64,000 nucleotides of DNA from Prado023 sp963697345 (GCA_963697345.1 CAVONS010000008.1:124001-188000); one strand, 5' to 3'; positions 24,608 through 33,981 are shown, numbered from the stretch's first letter. Made by a program: numbers and translations. Notes: a model not told the origin generated them from the letters alone.

Positions 24608-25984
24608 TCAGGCGTGTGCGTGCAGCGGCTTGCCGGCAAGGGCCAGGTGCGCCTCGCCGAGTGCCTCGTTCTGGGTGGGGTGCGCGTGGACCAGTGACGC
24701 GACCTCAGCCGGGTAGGCCTCCCAGTTGTAGATCAGCTGGGCCTCGCCGATCTGCTCACCCATGCGTGCGCCCACCATGTGGACCCCGACCACGGGCCCG
24801 TCGGTGCGCCGGACCAGCTTGACGAACCCGGTGGTGGCCAGGATCTGGCTCTTGCCGTTGCCGCCCAGGTTGTACTCGTAGGACTCGACCGAGTCGGCGC
24901 CGAACTTCTCCTTGGCCTGGGCCTCGGTGAGCCCGATCGAGCCGATCTCCGGCTCGCAGTAGGTGACCCGCGGGATGCCCAGCTCGTCGATGGCCGGCGG
25001 GTTGAGCCCGGCGATCTCCTCGGCCACGAAGATCCCCTGCGCGAAGCCGCGGTGGGCCAACTGCAGGCCTGGAACGATGTCGCCCACGGCGAAGACGCCC
25101 TCGACGTTCGTGCGCAGCCGCTCGTCGGTGAGCACCCAGCCACGGTCCATGGCCACGCCGACCTCCTCGTAGCCCATGCCCGAGGCGTTGGGGCCACGAC
25201 CGACCGCGACCAGCATGAGTTCGGCCGAGACCGTGGAGCCGTCCTCGAGGGTGGCCACCACGCCGGTGTCGTCCTGGGTCACGCCGGAGAAGCGCACGCC
25301 GGTCTTGAACGCGATCTTGCGCTTGCGGAAGGCACGTTCGAGCGCCTTGGAACAGGATTCGTCCTCAGCGGGGACCAGCCGGGGCAGGGCCTCGATGATC
25401 GTGACCTCGGAGCCGAACGACTTCCACACCGATGCGAACTCCACGCCGATCACGCCACCACCGAGCACGATGACGCTGGCAGGGATGTGGTCCAGCTGCA
25501 GGGCCTGGTCGCTGGTGATGACCCGTCCGCCGATGTCCAGGCCGGGCAGGCTCTTGGCGTAGGAACCGGTCGCCAGGACGACGTTGCGCCCTGTGTAGCT
25601 CGTACCGTCGACCTCGACGGTGTTGGCCGCCGTGAGTCGTCCGGCCCCCTCCACGTAGGTGATCGACTTGCTCTTCACCAGGCCCTGCAGGCCCTTGTAG
25701 AGCTTGCCCACGACGCCGTCGCGGTAGGAGTTCACCTTGCCGATGTCGATCCCGTTGAGCGTGGTGCTCACGCCGAACTGCTCGCTCTCGCGCGCGGTGT
25801 CGGCGACCTCTGCCGCGTGCAGGAGGGCCTTGGTGGGGATGCAGCCGCGGTGCAGGCAGGTCCCGCCCAGCTTGTCCTTCTCGATGAGGGCAACCGACAG
25901 ACCGAGCTGGGAGGCACGCAGGGCGCAGGCGTAGCCGCCACTTCCGCCTCCGAGGATCACGACATCGAACTGGTTGTCGGCCAC
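24608..25984 (-). CDS. lpdA: Dihydrolipoyl dehydrogenase (E3)
   Basis: 458 residues, the standard length. FAD site GGGSGGYACA near 12-21; redox disulfide Cys43 and Cys48 in GGTCLHRGCIPTK; NAD site VIVLGGGVIGVEFASVW; C-terminal interface HAHPTQNE with the catalytic His435 and Glu440. It reoxidises dihydrolipoyl arms of 2-oxoacid dehydrogenases and of the glycine cleavage system, which links it to both sucB and gcvT in this window. The start is a GTG. It leads the lpd-sucB-epimerase string. Confidence 0.96.
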   Translation of the reverse strand: MADNQFDVVILGGGSGGYACALRASQLGLSVALIEKDKLGGTCLHRGCIPTKALLHAAEVADTARESEQFGVSTTLNGIDIGKVNSYRDGVVGKLYKGLQGLVKSKSITYVEGAGRLTAANTVEVDGTSYTGRNVVLATGSYAKSLPGLDIGGRVITSDQALQLDHIPASVIVLGGGVIGVEFASVWKSFGSEVTIIEALPRLVPAEDESCSKALERAFRKRKIAFKTGVRFSGVTQDDTGVVATLEDGSTVSAELMLVAVGRGPNASGMGYEEVGVAMDRGWVLTDERLRTNVEGVFAVGDIVPGLQLAHRGFAQGIFVAEEIAGLNPPAIDELGIPRVTYCEPEIGSIGLTEAQAKEKFGADSVESYEYNLGGNGKSQILATTGFVKLVRRTDGPVVGVHMVGARMGEQIGEAQLIYNWEAYPAEVASLVHAHPTQNEALGEAHLALAGKPLHAHA

Positions 25985-26106
25985 GTGGGGACCTTTCTGA
26001 TCGGGGGTGCCGCGCCACTGGGCGCGCGGCCGGTCGGGTCGCTGTGCACATCCTGCCAGCAGTTGCCCCGATGAGGCGGGCTACGCAGATGGCCGAGCCG
26101 ACGGCC

Positions 26107-27585
26107 TCAGTCGGTCCGGCTCGCCATCCGCTCGGCCACCGACACCAGCGTCCGGACCCCGTATCCGGTTGCGCCCTTGGAGTTGTACGCCCAGGGCGCA
26201 CCATCGAGGAAGGCCGGCCCGGCGATGTCGACGTGGGCCCACGGAACACCCTCCGGGACGAACTCGCGCAGGAATGCCGCGGCGGTCATCATGCCTCCGT
26301 TGCGCTCGCCGATGTTGGCAAGGTCTGCCACGGGGGAGTCCAGAGAGGGGCGCAGCTCCTCCGGGATGGGCATCGGCCACGCGAGCTCGCCGGCGGCACC
26401 CGCGGCGGCGTGCACCTCGTCGCGCCAGGTGTCGTCGTTGCCCATGACACCGGCGATGCGCGTGCCAAGGGCCACGACCTGGGCGCCGGTCAACGTGGCC
26501 ACGTCGATGATGGCGTCCGGGGCGTCCTCCCCCGCGCGGACCAGGGCGTCCATCATCACCAGACGCCCCTCGGCGTCAGTGTTGAGGACCTCCACGGTCT
26601 TGCCGCCGTAGGCCGTGATCACGTCGCCGGGGCGCTGCGCCGTGCCGCTGGGCATGTTCTCCGCGATCGCGAGATAGGCCGTGATCCTCAGCTTCACCCC
26701 CAGCGCCGCGATCGCCTGGACGGCAGCGAGCACTGCGGCCGATCCGGCCATGTCGCACTTCATCGTGATCATGCCCGCGGGTGGCTTGAGCGACAGGCCG
26801 CCGGAGTCGAACGTGATCCCCTTACCGACGAGTGCCAGGTGCGCCGTGGCCCCGTCCGGCGCGTACGCGAGCTGGACCAGGCGCGGTGGGTTCGCCGACC
26901 CCTGCCCGACGGCGAGGATCCCGCCGAACTTCTGCTTGCGCAGGGCCCGCTCGTTGAGGACCGTGACCTTGACGTCGGTGTCCTTCAGGGCGTCCTCGGC
27001 CTCGTCGGCCAGGATGGACGGGGTCATGTTGCCGGGCGGGGTGTCGACCAGGCGGCGCGCGAGGTGGATGCCCTGGCCCACGGCCCGCGCCCGGGTCGTG
27101 GCCGGCTTGAGGCCCTTGGCGGCCTCCACCACGACCACGAGCTTCTCGGGACGTGGGCGGGGTGTGGCTGCGGCCGGCTTGCCGGGGTAGCGGTAGGCGC
27201 CGATGAACGCTCCCAGGCCGACAGCCTCCACACGTCCGGCGTCGTCCCCTGTGGGCAGCGCGACCGCAACCGACGCGGCGGCGGCGGCCCGCAGGGCCGC
27301 ACCCGCCGCTCGGCGCAGGACCTCGTCGGCGTAGGCCTCCGCCTTGTCGCCGAGCCCCGTGAGCATCAGCGCCGGCAGATCGAAGGGCTTGCCCGGCAGC
27401 CGCAGGACCTCGTCGGCCTTGCCTGTCGCGCCGATCGCTGCGGCGGCAGCACTCAGGTCGGTTTCCTGTGCGTCGGACAGGCCCGGCCCGGTGACCACCG
27501 GCCCGTTGGGCCCGGCGGCGACACCCAGGACGAGGAGGTCAGCCGTGCGCGTGCTCGTGCTCAGGGACAGCGTGGGGTAGGCCAT
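26107..27585 (-). CDS. pepA: Leucyl aminopeptidase (M17)
   Basis: 492 residues from the ATG at 27585, which lies behind GGTGGGG. The catalytic domain holds LVGKGITFDSGGLSLKP (metal-binding Lys and Asp), MKCDMAGSAAVL and the M17 signature NTDAEGRL at 335-342, all with the two-metal ligands in place. Removes N-terminal residues from peptides in the cytoplasm as a hexamer. It lies upstream of lpd in the same direction, a conserved actinobacterial neighbourhood, and is divergent from gcvT. Confidence 0.95.
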   Translation of the reverse strand: MAYPTLSLSTSTRTADLLVLGVAAGPNGPVVTGPGLSDAQETDLSAAAAAIGATGKADEVLRLPGKPFDLPALMLTGLGDKAEAYADEVLRRAAGAALRAAAAASVAVALPTGDDAGRVEAVGLGAFIGAYRYPGKPAAATPRPRPEKLVVVVEAAKGLKPATTRARAVGQGIHLARRLVDTPPGNMTPSILADEAEDALKDTDVKVTVLNERALRKQKFGGILAVGQGSANPPRLVQLAYAPDGATAHLALVGKGITFDSGGLSLKPPAGMITMKCDMAGSAAVLAAVQAIAALGVKLRITAYLAIAENMPSGTAQRPGDVITAYGGKTVEVLNTDAEGRLVMMDALVRAGEDAPDAIIDVATLTGAQVVALGTRIAGVMGNDDTWRDEVHAAAGAAGELAWPMPIPEELRPSLDSPVADLANIGERNGGMMTAAAFLREFVPEGVPWAHVDIAGPAFLDGAPWAYNSKGATGYGVRTLVSVAERMASRTD

Positions 27586-27689
27586 GGCCCCACCGTATTG
27601 GTTCGGGGCCCCGCCCGCCGCCAGAACGTCGACCCTGACTGGGCCCCGGGCCAGTCGCCCGCGTTCTCCGTCCGGCCCCGCGGCCACCG

Positions 27690-28010
27690 GGGAGGTGCGT
27701 CGCGTGTTGTCGCCCCGCCCCGCTCCCGCCCCGCCCCGCCGTCCGCCCGCTCCCGCCTCGCCCCGCGGCGGCGCTCCCGCGCAGCGCGCTCCCGCCCCGC
27801 TCCCGCCCCGCTCCCGCCCCGCCCCGCGCCCGCGCGCGCTCCCGCGCAGGCGCGCCTGCCACGTTCCGCCTCCGCTCCCGCCCGGCTCCCGCCCCGCTCC
27901 CGCGGGGCTGCCTGCCGCGTTTCGCCCCCGCGCAAGTGCCTGCGACGTTCCGCCTCCGGTCCGGCGGGCCGGGGGAGACCTCTCCCGAAGCGCAGCCGCG
28001 CCGCGTCAGC
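27690..28010. repeat. C-rich low-complexity tract
   Basis: About 320 bases made almost only of CGCTCCCGCCCC-type words on the plus strand, with no gene-like pattern. It lies upstream of pepA and beside the inverted-repeat cluster. The strand bias is marked: nearly all runs are C on the plus strand. Confidence 0.6.
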
Positions 28011-28057
28011 CAGCGGCGGCTTGCCACCGGCCCGCCGTGATTGCGGCTCGCGCCCCG

Positions 28058-28240
28058 GACTTCGCGCTCGTTCTGGTCGAAAGGGGTCCCCGTGCCCCCG
28101 CGTCGCGCAGACTTCGCGCTCGTTCGGGTTGATAGACGGCCGCCGAGCTGGCCTCTATCAACCCGAACCAGCGCGAAGTGTCGGTGGATAGGGGCCGACC
28201 CGGTCTCTATCCACCACAACCAGCGCGAAGTCTGGTCGAG
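28058..28240. repeat. Cluster of inverted repeats in the pepA-gcvT gap
   Basis: ACTTCGCGCTCGTT occurs at 28059-28072 and 28111-28124, and its inverted form AACCAGCGCGAAGT at 28167-28180 and 28218-28231, one base differing. The second and third copies are joined by GGGTTGATAGA / TCTATCAACCC, giving a stem of about 27 bases around an 17-base loop. The next pair is joined by GGTGGATAG (28183-28191) / CTATCCACC (28207-28215). The inner stems differ in sequence but both stay paired, which suggests selected structure. It ends about 35 bases before gcvT. Confidence 0.7.
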
Positions 28241-28274
28241 GTGGGAACGGTCGGTCCCGCGTAGGCTGCGCCGC

Positions 28275-29360
28275 GTGAACCTGCGCCAGACAGCACTGAC
28301 CGAGGCCCATCGCTCAGCGGGGGCCAAGATGGCCGACTTCGGTGGTTGGGAGATGCCCATCGAGTACCCGACAGGAGTGGTGGCCGAGCACACTGCCGTG
28401 CGGACCGGGGTCGGGGTGTTCGACGTCTCCCACATGGGCAAGCTGTTGGTGATGGGTCCCGGGGCCGCCGAGGAGTTGAACCGGATCCTGGTCAACGACC
28501 TCGAGCGGATCGGGCCGGGGCAGGCCCAGTACTCGATGCTCTGCAACCCGTCAGGTGGGGTCGTCGACGACCTGATCGTCTACCGCATCGATGAGGACGA
28601 ACTCCGGATCGTGCCCAACGCCGCGAACGCAGCTGCTGTCCGTGACGCCCTGGTGGCGGAGTTGCCCGGCGTGGTGACGGTCACGGACCTGCACGAGTCC
28701 GAGGGGATCCTGGCGATCCAGGGACCCAGCAGTCACGACGTGATGGTGTCCCTTGGCCTGCTGGAGCCCGACGCCGAGTTGGGCTACATGGCCTTCACGA
28801 TCGCGGACTTCGCCGGGGTGCCGGCTGTCGTGTGCCGCACCGGCTACACCGGCGAGCACGGTTACGAGGTGATCATCGATGTGGCCGCGCTTCCGGCGCT
28901 GTGGGAGCAGGTGTCCGCCCTGGCCACGCCGTGCGGGTTGGGGGCTCGGGACACGCTGCGCACGGAGATGGGGTACCCGCTCCACGGCCAGGACCTGTCG
29001 GCGACGATCTCGCCGGTCGAGGCGGGCATGTCGTGGGCGGTCGGCTGGGACAAGCCGGAGTTCGCCGGGCGGGTGGCCCTGGCGCAGCAACGGGCGAACG
29101 GACGGCCGCGAGCCCTGCGCGGACTCCTGCTCGAGGGCCGGGGCGTGCCGCGGGCCCACATGACGGTGCAGCGTCCGGACGGCTCGGCCGTCGGTGAGAC
29201 CACCTCCGGCACCTTCAGCCCGACGCTCAGGGCGGGGGTCGCCCTCGCGCTGGTCGACCCCGCCCTCACGTTCGGCGACGAGGTCGCGATCGACATCCGC
29301 GGCCGCGCCGTCCCGGCCAGGATCGTGCGCCTGCCGTTCGTGGACTCGTCGCCGAAGTAG
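28275..29360 (+). CDS. gcvT: Glycine cleavage system T protein (aminomethyltransferase)
   Basis: 361 residues from the GTG at 28275, where family similarity begins (LRQTALTEAHRSAGAKMADFGGW). Takes the aminomethyl group from lipoylated H protein to tetrahydrofolate, releasing ammonia. Conserved pieces: FDVSHMGK, QYSMLCNPSGGVVDDLIVY, CRTGYTGEHGYEV and GLGARDTLRTEMGYPLHGQDL, including the folate-binding Asp and Arg. The gene stands alone, without gcvH or gcvP nearby. No glycine riboswitch is visible upstream. Confidence 0.95.
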   Translation: MNLRQTALTEAHRSAGAKMADFGGWEMPIEYPTGVVAEHTAVRTGVGVFDVSHMGKLLVMGPGAAEELNRILVNDLERIGPGQAQYSMLCNPSGGVVDDLIVYRIDEDELRIVPNAANAAAVRDALVAELPGVVTVTDLHESEGILAIQGPSSHDVMVSLGLLEPDAELGYMAFTIADFAGVPAVVCRTGYTGEHGYEVIIDVAALPALWEQVSALATPCGLGARDTLRTEMGYPLHGQDLSATISPVEAGMSWAVGWDKPEFAGRVALAQQRANGRPRALRGLLLEGRGVPRAHMTVQRPDGSAVGETTSGTFSPTLRAGVALALVDPALTFGDEVAIDIRGRAVPARIVRLPFVDSSPK

Positions 29361-29566
29361 CACGCCGGAGACCCGCCGCACACGACGGAGACCCGCCGGA
29401 CCCGCCGCACACGACGGAGACCCGCCGGACCCGCCGCACACGACGGAGACCCGCCGGACCCGCCGCACACGACGGACCCGACGCACGCGACGGAGACCCG
29501 ACGCACACGACGGGGACCCGACGCACACGACGGGGACCCGCGGGACCCGCACGACGGAGTGCCGGA
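29361..29566. repeat. Tandem repeat after gcvT
   Basis: Starting just past the gcvT stop, a 29-base unit (CACACGACGG, AGACCCGCCG, GACCCGCCG) is repeated three times from 29379, then shorter units of about 18-20 bases (such as CACACGACGGGGACCCGACG) occur about four times. Copies differ by single bases. It ends at the GH3 stop codon. It looks like a variable-number tandem repeat rather than a gene. Confidence 0.8.
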
Positions 29567-29569
29567 GGT

Positions 29570-31969
29570 TCAGCGGCGCTTGACCGCGCTGCGCATGTCG
29601 GAGTTGAGGCCGGCGATCAGGCGATCGAGCGCGGCCAGGGACAGCCGGCCGTTGGACATCTGCACGAAGGCGCGCAGGGGCAACCCGGACATGACCGCGC
29701 GCAGCATCTGCTCGGCCTCGCCCAGATCATCGGCGTCGTCCAGCGTGACCGCACGCCCGGCCGTCCGGTTCAGCAGCGCCACCAGCCCGCGACCCACGCG
29801 GCTGGTCGTGAGCTCCGCCGGGGTGGATGTGCGGGTGAACGGCCTCGAGCTCGTGGGCACCGGGATCGGCCGGCCAAGCAGGGCCACGAACTCAGCGTCC
29901 GTCGCGACAGTGCCCGCGACCTCGGGGGCGGGGCCCACCTGGTCCTGGGACTCAACCATCACGCTCGCGCGGCCGCGGATGTCGGTCGAGGAGGCCCCGA
30001 CCAGGATCTCGAACTCGCCGCCCTCGACCATCCAGTCGTGTGCGTGCACGTCCCAGACCGCGAACGCGCGCCGGTCCAGGTGTACCTCGACGTGCGCCGA
30101 GTCACCCGGAGCCAGATCGACCTTGGCGTAGCCGGCCAGCTCCTTGACCGGGCGGGCGATCGTCGACTCGACGTCGCGCACGTACACCTGCACGATCTCC
30201 GTGCCGGCACGCCCGCCCACGTTGGTGACCTCGACCCGGACCGTCAGGTCGGTGCCAGTCCCGCTGACCGTGACCGCGGAGTGCTCGAAGCTCGTATAGC
30301 CCAGGCCGTGGCCGAACGGGAAGTGGGCGGGGACACCGGCGGTGTCGTGGAAGCGGTAGCCGACGTGGAAGCCCTCGCGGTACTCGACCTGCCTCGGCTG
30401 GCCGGGGAAGTTCCGGTCCGAGGGCAGATCGGCGACCGAATGCGGGATGCTCTCGGCCAGTCGTCCGCCCGGTTCCGCCCGCCCGAGCAGCACGTCGGCC
30501 AGGGCCGAACCCCCGGCCTGACCGCCGAGGTGGGCCTCGACGAGCGCGGCCGGGCGCTCAGCCCAGGGGAGCTCCACCACAGCCCCGTTCATCAGCACCA
30601 CCACGGTGCGTGGGTTGGCGGCCAGCACGACGTCGATGAGGTACTCCATGCCCTCCGGCAGCCGGCAGTGCTCGCGATCCAGGCCCTCGCTCTCGAAGCG
30701 CTCCGGCAGTCCGACCACGAGGATCGTGTGATCAGCTGCTCGGGCCTCGCGGGCGGCGGCGGCCAGCAGGGCCGGTGTGGTCTCTCCGGTCTTCACGTCA
30801 TACCCCGCCGCGTAGCGGACCTCGCCCTGGCCCGCAGTCCGCTCTGCCAGGGAGTCCACCAGCGTGTCCACCCGAGTGGGGTTCACCCGCGAGCTGCCCT
30901 CGCCCTGGTAGCGAGGCGTCTGGGCGAACGAACCGATGACTGCGATCGATCCCTCACCGGCCAGCGGGAGGACGCCGTCGTTGGTCAGCAGCACGGTCCC
31001 GGCGGCCGCAGCACGTCCGGCCAGGGCGTGATGCGCGTCATGGTCGGAGTCCGGGGCGGGCTGGCGGCGCGTCTGCTCCCACCTCAGCGCCAGGGCCACG
31101 ACGCGGATCGCGGCGCGGTCCAGATCGTGCTCGGGGATCCGCCCGGAGGCCAGTGCCTCGGCGATCTCCTCGTCGAAGGCCGCCGCACCTCCGGGCATCT
31201 CCAGGTCCAGGCCCGCCGCAAGGCCCGCGACCCGGTCGTTGGCTCCCAGCCAGTCGGAGACCACCAGGGCGTCTGAGCCCCATTCGCCGCGCAGGACGTC
31301 GTGGACGAGGTACGTCGACTCCGAGCAGTACTGCCCGTTGACCTTGTTGTAGGCGGTCATGATCGCGGCCGGATCGGCTTGCTCGACGACGATCTCGAAG
31401 CCTCGTAGGTAGAGCTCGCGCAGGGTGCGTTCGTCGATGATCGTGTCGATCACCATCCGGTTGGTCTCCTGGTTGTTGGCCGCGAAGTGCTTGGCACAGG
31501 CAGCGACTCCCTGGGACTGGATGCCCCGGACCATGGCGGCGGCCAAGGTGCCCGACAAGTAGGGGTCCTCGGAGAAGTACTCGAAGCTGCGGCCCCCGCG
31601 CGGATGCCGCTTCAGGTTGAGCCCCGGCCCCAGGAGCATGGCGACGTCCTCGGCACGGGCCTCGAGGCCGAGGGCTGCACCCACCTCGCTGAGCAACTCG
31701 GTGTCCCACGAACAGGCCAGGGTCACAGCGGGAGGGAAGCACGTGGCCGGGACCGAGTTGGAGCGTCCCACGTGGTCCGGGGAGCCCAGCTGCTTGCGCA
31801 GCCCGTGCGGTCCGTCGCAGAGCATGACCGAGGGCGCTCGGCCGACGACCTCCTCGGTGGTCCAGAAGCCGTGCCCGGACACGAGGCGGATCCGCGCTGC
31901 CACCGGCAGACCGGCCACGATCTGCGCGGCGCGCTCCTGGACGTCGGTGGACACGGGTGCATCGGGCAC
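29570..31969 (-). CDS. Glycoside hydrolase family 3 (beta-glucosidase-like)
   Basis: 799 residues. The GH3 N-domain holds MLCDGPHGLRKQ, the Lys-His pair K160-H161 in CAKHFAANNQET and the nucleophile Asp at about 239 in LVVSDWLGAND. The second alpha/beta domain follows (about 315-560), then a fibronectin III-like domain (about 590-660) containing VTNVGGRAGTEIVQVYV. No signal peptide, so it likely acts in the cytoplasm on imported oligosaccharides. The GTG start at 31969 has GAGGAG 7 bases upstream. It follows cobS in the same direction but has its own gap of 135 bases with a hairpin. The exact sugar is unknown. Confidence 0.92.
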   Translation of the reverse strand: MPDAPVSTDVQERAAQIVAGLPVAARIRLVSGHGFWTTEEVVGRAPSVMLCDGPHGLRKQLGSPDHVGRSNSVPATCFPPAVTLACSWDTELLSEVGAALGLEARAEDVAMLLGPGLNLKRHPRGGRSFEYFSEDPYLSGTLAAAMVRGIQSQGVAACAKHFAANNQETNRMVIDTIIDERTLRELYLRGFEIVVEQADPAAIMTAYNKVNGQYCSESTYLVHDVLRGEWGSDALVVSDWLGANDRVAGLAAGLDLEMPGGAAAFDEEIAEALASGRIPEHDLDRAAIRVVALALRWEQTRRQPAPDSDHDAHHALAGRAAAAGTVLLTNDGVLPLAGEGSIAVIGSFAQTPRYQGEGSSRVNPTRVDTLVDSLAERTAGQGEVRYAAGYDVKTGETTPALLAAAAREARAADHTILVVGLPERFESEGLDREHCRLPEGMEYLIDVVLAANPRTVVVLMNGAVVELPWAERPAALVEAHLGGQAGGSALADVLLGRAEPGGRLAESIPHSVADLPSDRNFPGQPRQVEYREGFHVGYRFHDTAGVPAHFPFGHGLGYTSFEHSAVTVSGTGTDLTVRVEVTNVGGRAGTEIVQVYVRDVESTIARPVKELAGYAKVDLAPGDSAHVEVHLDRRAFAVWDVHAHDWMVEGGEFEILVGASSTDIRGRASVMVESQDQVGPAPEVAGTVATDAEFVALLGRPIPVPTSSRPFTRTSTPAELTTSRVGRGLVALLNRTAGRAVTLDDADDLGEAEQMLRAVMSGLPLRAFVQMSNGRLSLAALDRLIAGLNSDMRSAVKRR

Positions 31970-32036
31970 GGTGGGCTCCTCGCGGGGCTCTCGTAGGGGC
32001 GGGGTCAGGGCCCAAGGATGTCAGGACCTGTGCTGT

Positions 32037-32081
32037 GGTGGCTCCGCGGGCCAGGCGCGGCCAGCCTGGTCAACAGCCACC
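32037..32081. terminator. Nested hairpin after cobS
   Basis: Outer arms GGTGGCT (32037-32043) and AGCCACC (32075-32081), inner arms CCAGGC (32051-32056) and GCCTGG (32064-32069). Position between cobS and the GH3 gene fits the end of the cobalamin operon; no T run. Confidence 0.4.
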
Positions 32082-32104
32082 CAGACAGCGTCCCGACCTC
32101 CCGC

Positions 32105-32875
32105 TCACGACAGGGCGAGCACCAGCAGGACCGCGGTGGTGGCCACCTCCCCGGTGGCCCCGAGGACGTCTCCGGTGCTCCCACCGAATCGGCTGCGTGC
32201 GAGGCGGCCCAAGGTGGCCGCGACGAGCACGGCCGCCGCTGGTCCCCAGAGCAGGGAGGCGGGAACCGGCAGGGGCCCGAGTGCGACGCAGGCGACCGCG
32301 ACGATGCCGGTGAGACCGGCGGCGATCACGAGGCGGGCGGGAGTCACTGCGCCGATCACGAGGGCACCGAGGCCGTCGGGGTGTGCAGGCATGAACCAGG
32401 GACCGCAGGCCAGGGCGATCGCCATGCGGCCCCACGCCACCGCCAGCACCCAGGCCGCGAGCGCGGGAGCGCCGGCGGGAAGCTGCGCGATCGACAGGAC
32501 CTGGAGCGCGACGGCGAAGATGAGCGCGAGGACGCCGAACGGCCCGATGTCCGAGCGGCGCATGATCTCCCGCGCGCGATCCGGCTGGGCGCCGCTGCCC
32601 AGGCCGTCGGCGACGTCGGCGAGCCCGTCCCAGTGCAGCCCACGGGTGATCCACGCGGCGAGGGCCACGACCAGGGTCGCCGAGAGCAGGCGTGCCACGA
32701 GGTCGACGTCGGTGACCAGGAGCAGCAGTCCGCTGACGACCGCGATGCCGGCACCGACGGCCGGCCCGAGGGCCAGTCCGCGACCTGCCACGGTGGCATC
32801 GATCGTCGTCGGGGGCGGTACCGGCAGTCGCGTGAAGGTGCCGACGGCGAAGCGGACCTCGTCTGGGATGGTCAC
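32105..32875 (-). CDS. cobS: Adenosylcobinamide-GDP ribazoletransferase
   Basis: 256 residues, an integral membrane enzyme with about six hydrophobic segments. The family signature RGLHWDGLADVADGLGSG lies at about 78-95 and supplies the acidic active-site residues; RRSDIGPFGVLAL follows. Joins adenosylcobinamide-GDP with alpha-ribazole (phosphate), the final assembly of cobalamin. The GTG start overlaps the cobT stop by 4 bases (GTGA). It is the last gene of the riboswitch-controlled operon. Confidence 0.95.
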   Translation of the reverse strand: MTIPDEVRFAVGTFTRLPVPPPTTIDATVAGRGLALGPAVGAGIAVVSGLLLLVTDVDLVARLLSATLVVALAAWITRGLHWDGLADVADGLGSGAQPDRAREIMRRSDIGPFGVLALIFAVALQVLSIAQLPAGAPALAAWVLAVAWGRMAIALACGPWFMPAHPDGLGALVIGAVTPARLVIAAGLTGIVAVACVALGPLPVPASLLWGPAAAVLVAATLGRLARSRFGGSTGDVLGATGEVATTAVLLVLALS

Positions 32876-33981
32876 GCGGGCGGGGCGTCCTGGGAGCCCT
32901 CGCGATCGGTGACCCCTGCCGAGTCGAACGTGGCCATCTCGCGCAGGAGATCACCGGCCGCCGTGACCAGGGGCAGTGCGAGCAGGGCCCCGGACCCCTC
33001 ACCCAGGCGCATCCGGAGGTCGAGCAGGGGGTCCAGCCCGAGACGTGCCAGGGCAGCGGACGCCGCCGGCTCGGTGCTCCGGTGCGACGCGCACCACCAC
33101 TGGCTGGCCCGGAAGGCGATCCGGTGGGCCACCAGCGCGCACGCACACGAGATCACGCCGTCCAGCAGCACGGGCGTCCTGCGTGCTGCGGCCTGCAGGA
33201 GGAACCCGGTGGTGGCGGCCAGGTCGGGCCCCGCGCTGGTGGCCAGCAGGCCGACGGGGTCACCCTTGAGCGGACGTCCGCGGCGCATCGCGTCACGAAC
33301 GGCCGCCGTCTTGCGCATCCACGTCGCGTCATCGATGCCGGTGCCGCGGCCCACGACACGACCGGGTTCGACGTCGGCGAGCAGGCCGACGAGGGCGGCC
33401 GCGGGCGTCGTGTTGCCGATGCCCATGTCACCGGCGATCAGCAGGTCCGCGCCGCCGTCGATCAGCTCGTCGGCGACACGTGCGCCCAGCGCCAGAGCAG
33501 CGACCGACTCGTCGCGGGTCATGGCGTCCTCGCGATCGATGGAACCGCTGCCACGTCGGATCCGGTGGGCCGTGATGTCGGCGGGCACCGGCAGGTCGCT
33601 GGCTCCCCAGTCGATGTCCACGCTGACGTCGACGATCCGCACCCTGACCCCCAGCGAATGGGCCAGGACCGTGGCCGCTGCTCCGCCCGTGGCGAAGTTG
33701 GCGACCATCTGGGCGGTGACCTCGGGCGGGTAGGCGCTGGTCCCGGCAGTGCGGGCAACTCCGTGATCGCCGGCGAAGATGGCCAGGGCCGGCTGCCGGA
33801 TGGGTGGCGGTGGGCACTGGCCCGTGACACCCGACAGCCACACCGACACCTCTTCGAGTCGTCCGAGGGCGCCGGACGGCTTCGTCAGCTGCTCCTGGCG
33901 TGCGAGCGCCGCTGCCCGGGCGTCGGCATCAGCCGGGATGATCCCCTCGCGCCACCGATTCAGGTCGAGCTGGTCGTCCAT
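32872..33981 (-). CDS. cobT: Nicotinate-nucleotide-dimethylbenzimidazole phosphoribosyltransferase
   Basis: 369 residues. Makes alpha-ribazole phosphate, the lower ligand, for CobS. Family motifs: KPSGALGRLEEVSVWLSG near the N-terminus, AIFAGDHGVARTAGTSAYPPEVTAQMV split by short gaps, GEMGIGNTT-type GDMGIGNTTPAAAL, and a late catalytic Glu in the LGEGSGALLALP segment. The ATG at 33981 lies 22 bases inside the end of the upstream cobU fusion gene, and the stop overlaps cobS, so the three are tightly coupled. Confidence 0.95.
   Translation of the reverse strand: MDDQLDLNRWREGIIPADADARAAALARQEQLTKPSGALGRLEEVSVWLSGVTGQCPPPPIRQPALAIFAGDHGVARTAGTSAYPPEVTAQMVANFATGGAAATVLAHSLGVRVRIVDVSVDIDWGASDLPVPADITAHRIRRGSGSIDREDAMTRDESVAALALGARVADELIDGGADLLIAGDMGIGNTTPAAALVGLLADVEPGRVVGRGTGIDDATWMRKTAAVRDAMRRGRPLKGDPVGLLATSAGPDLAATTGFLLQAAARRTPVLLDGVISCACALVAHRIAFRASQWWCASHRSTEPAASAALARLGLDPLLDLRMRLGEGSGALLALPLVTAAGDLLREMATFDSAGVTDREGSQDAPPA

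Noticed and set aside
26044..28191. Long plus-strand open frame opposite pepA and through the C-rich tract
   Set aside because: Shadow frame that continues through low-complexity DNA; no recognisable protein features.
28180..28274. Glycine riboswitch before gcvT
   Set aside because: None of the conserved aptamer pieces are present; the region holds inverted repeats of another kind.
29361..29566. CRISPR-like array after gcvT
   Set aside because: Units are contiguous with no unique spacers, so it is a tandem repeat; no cas genes nearby.
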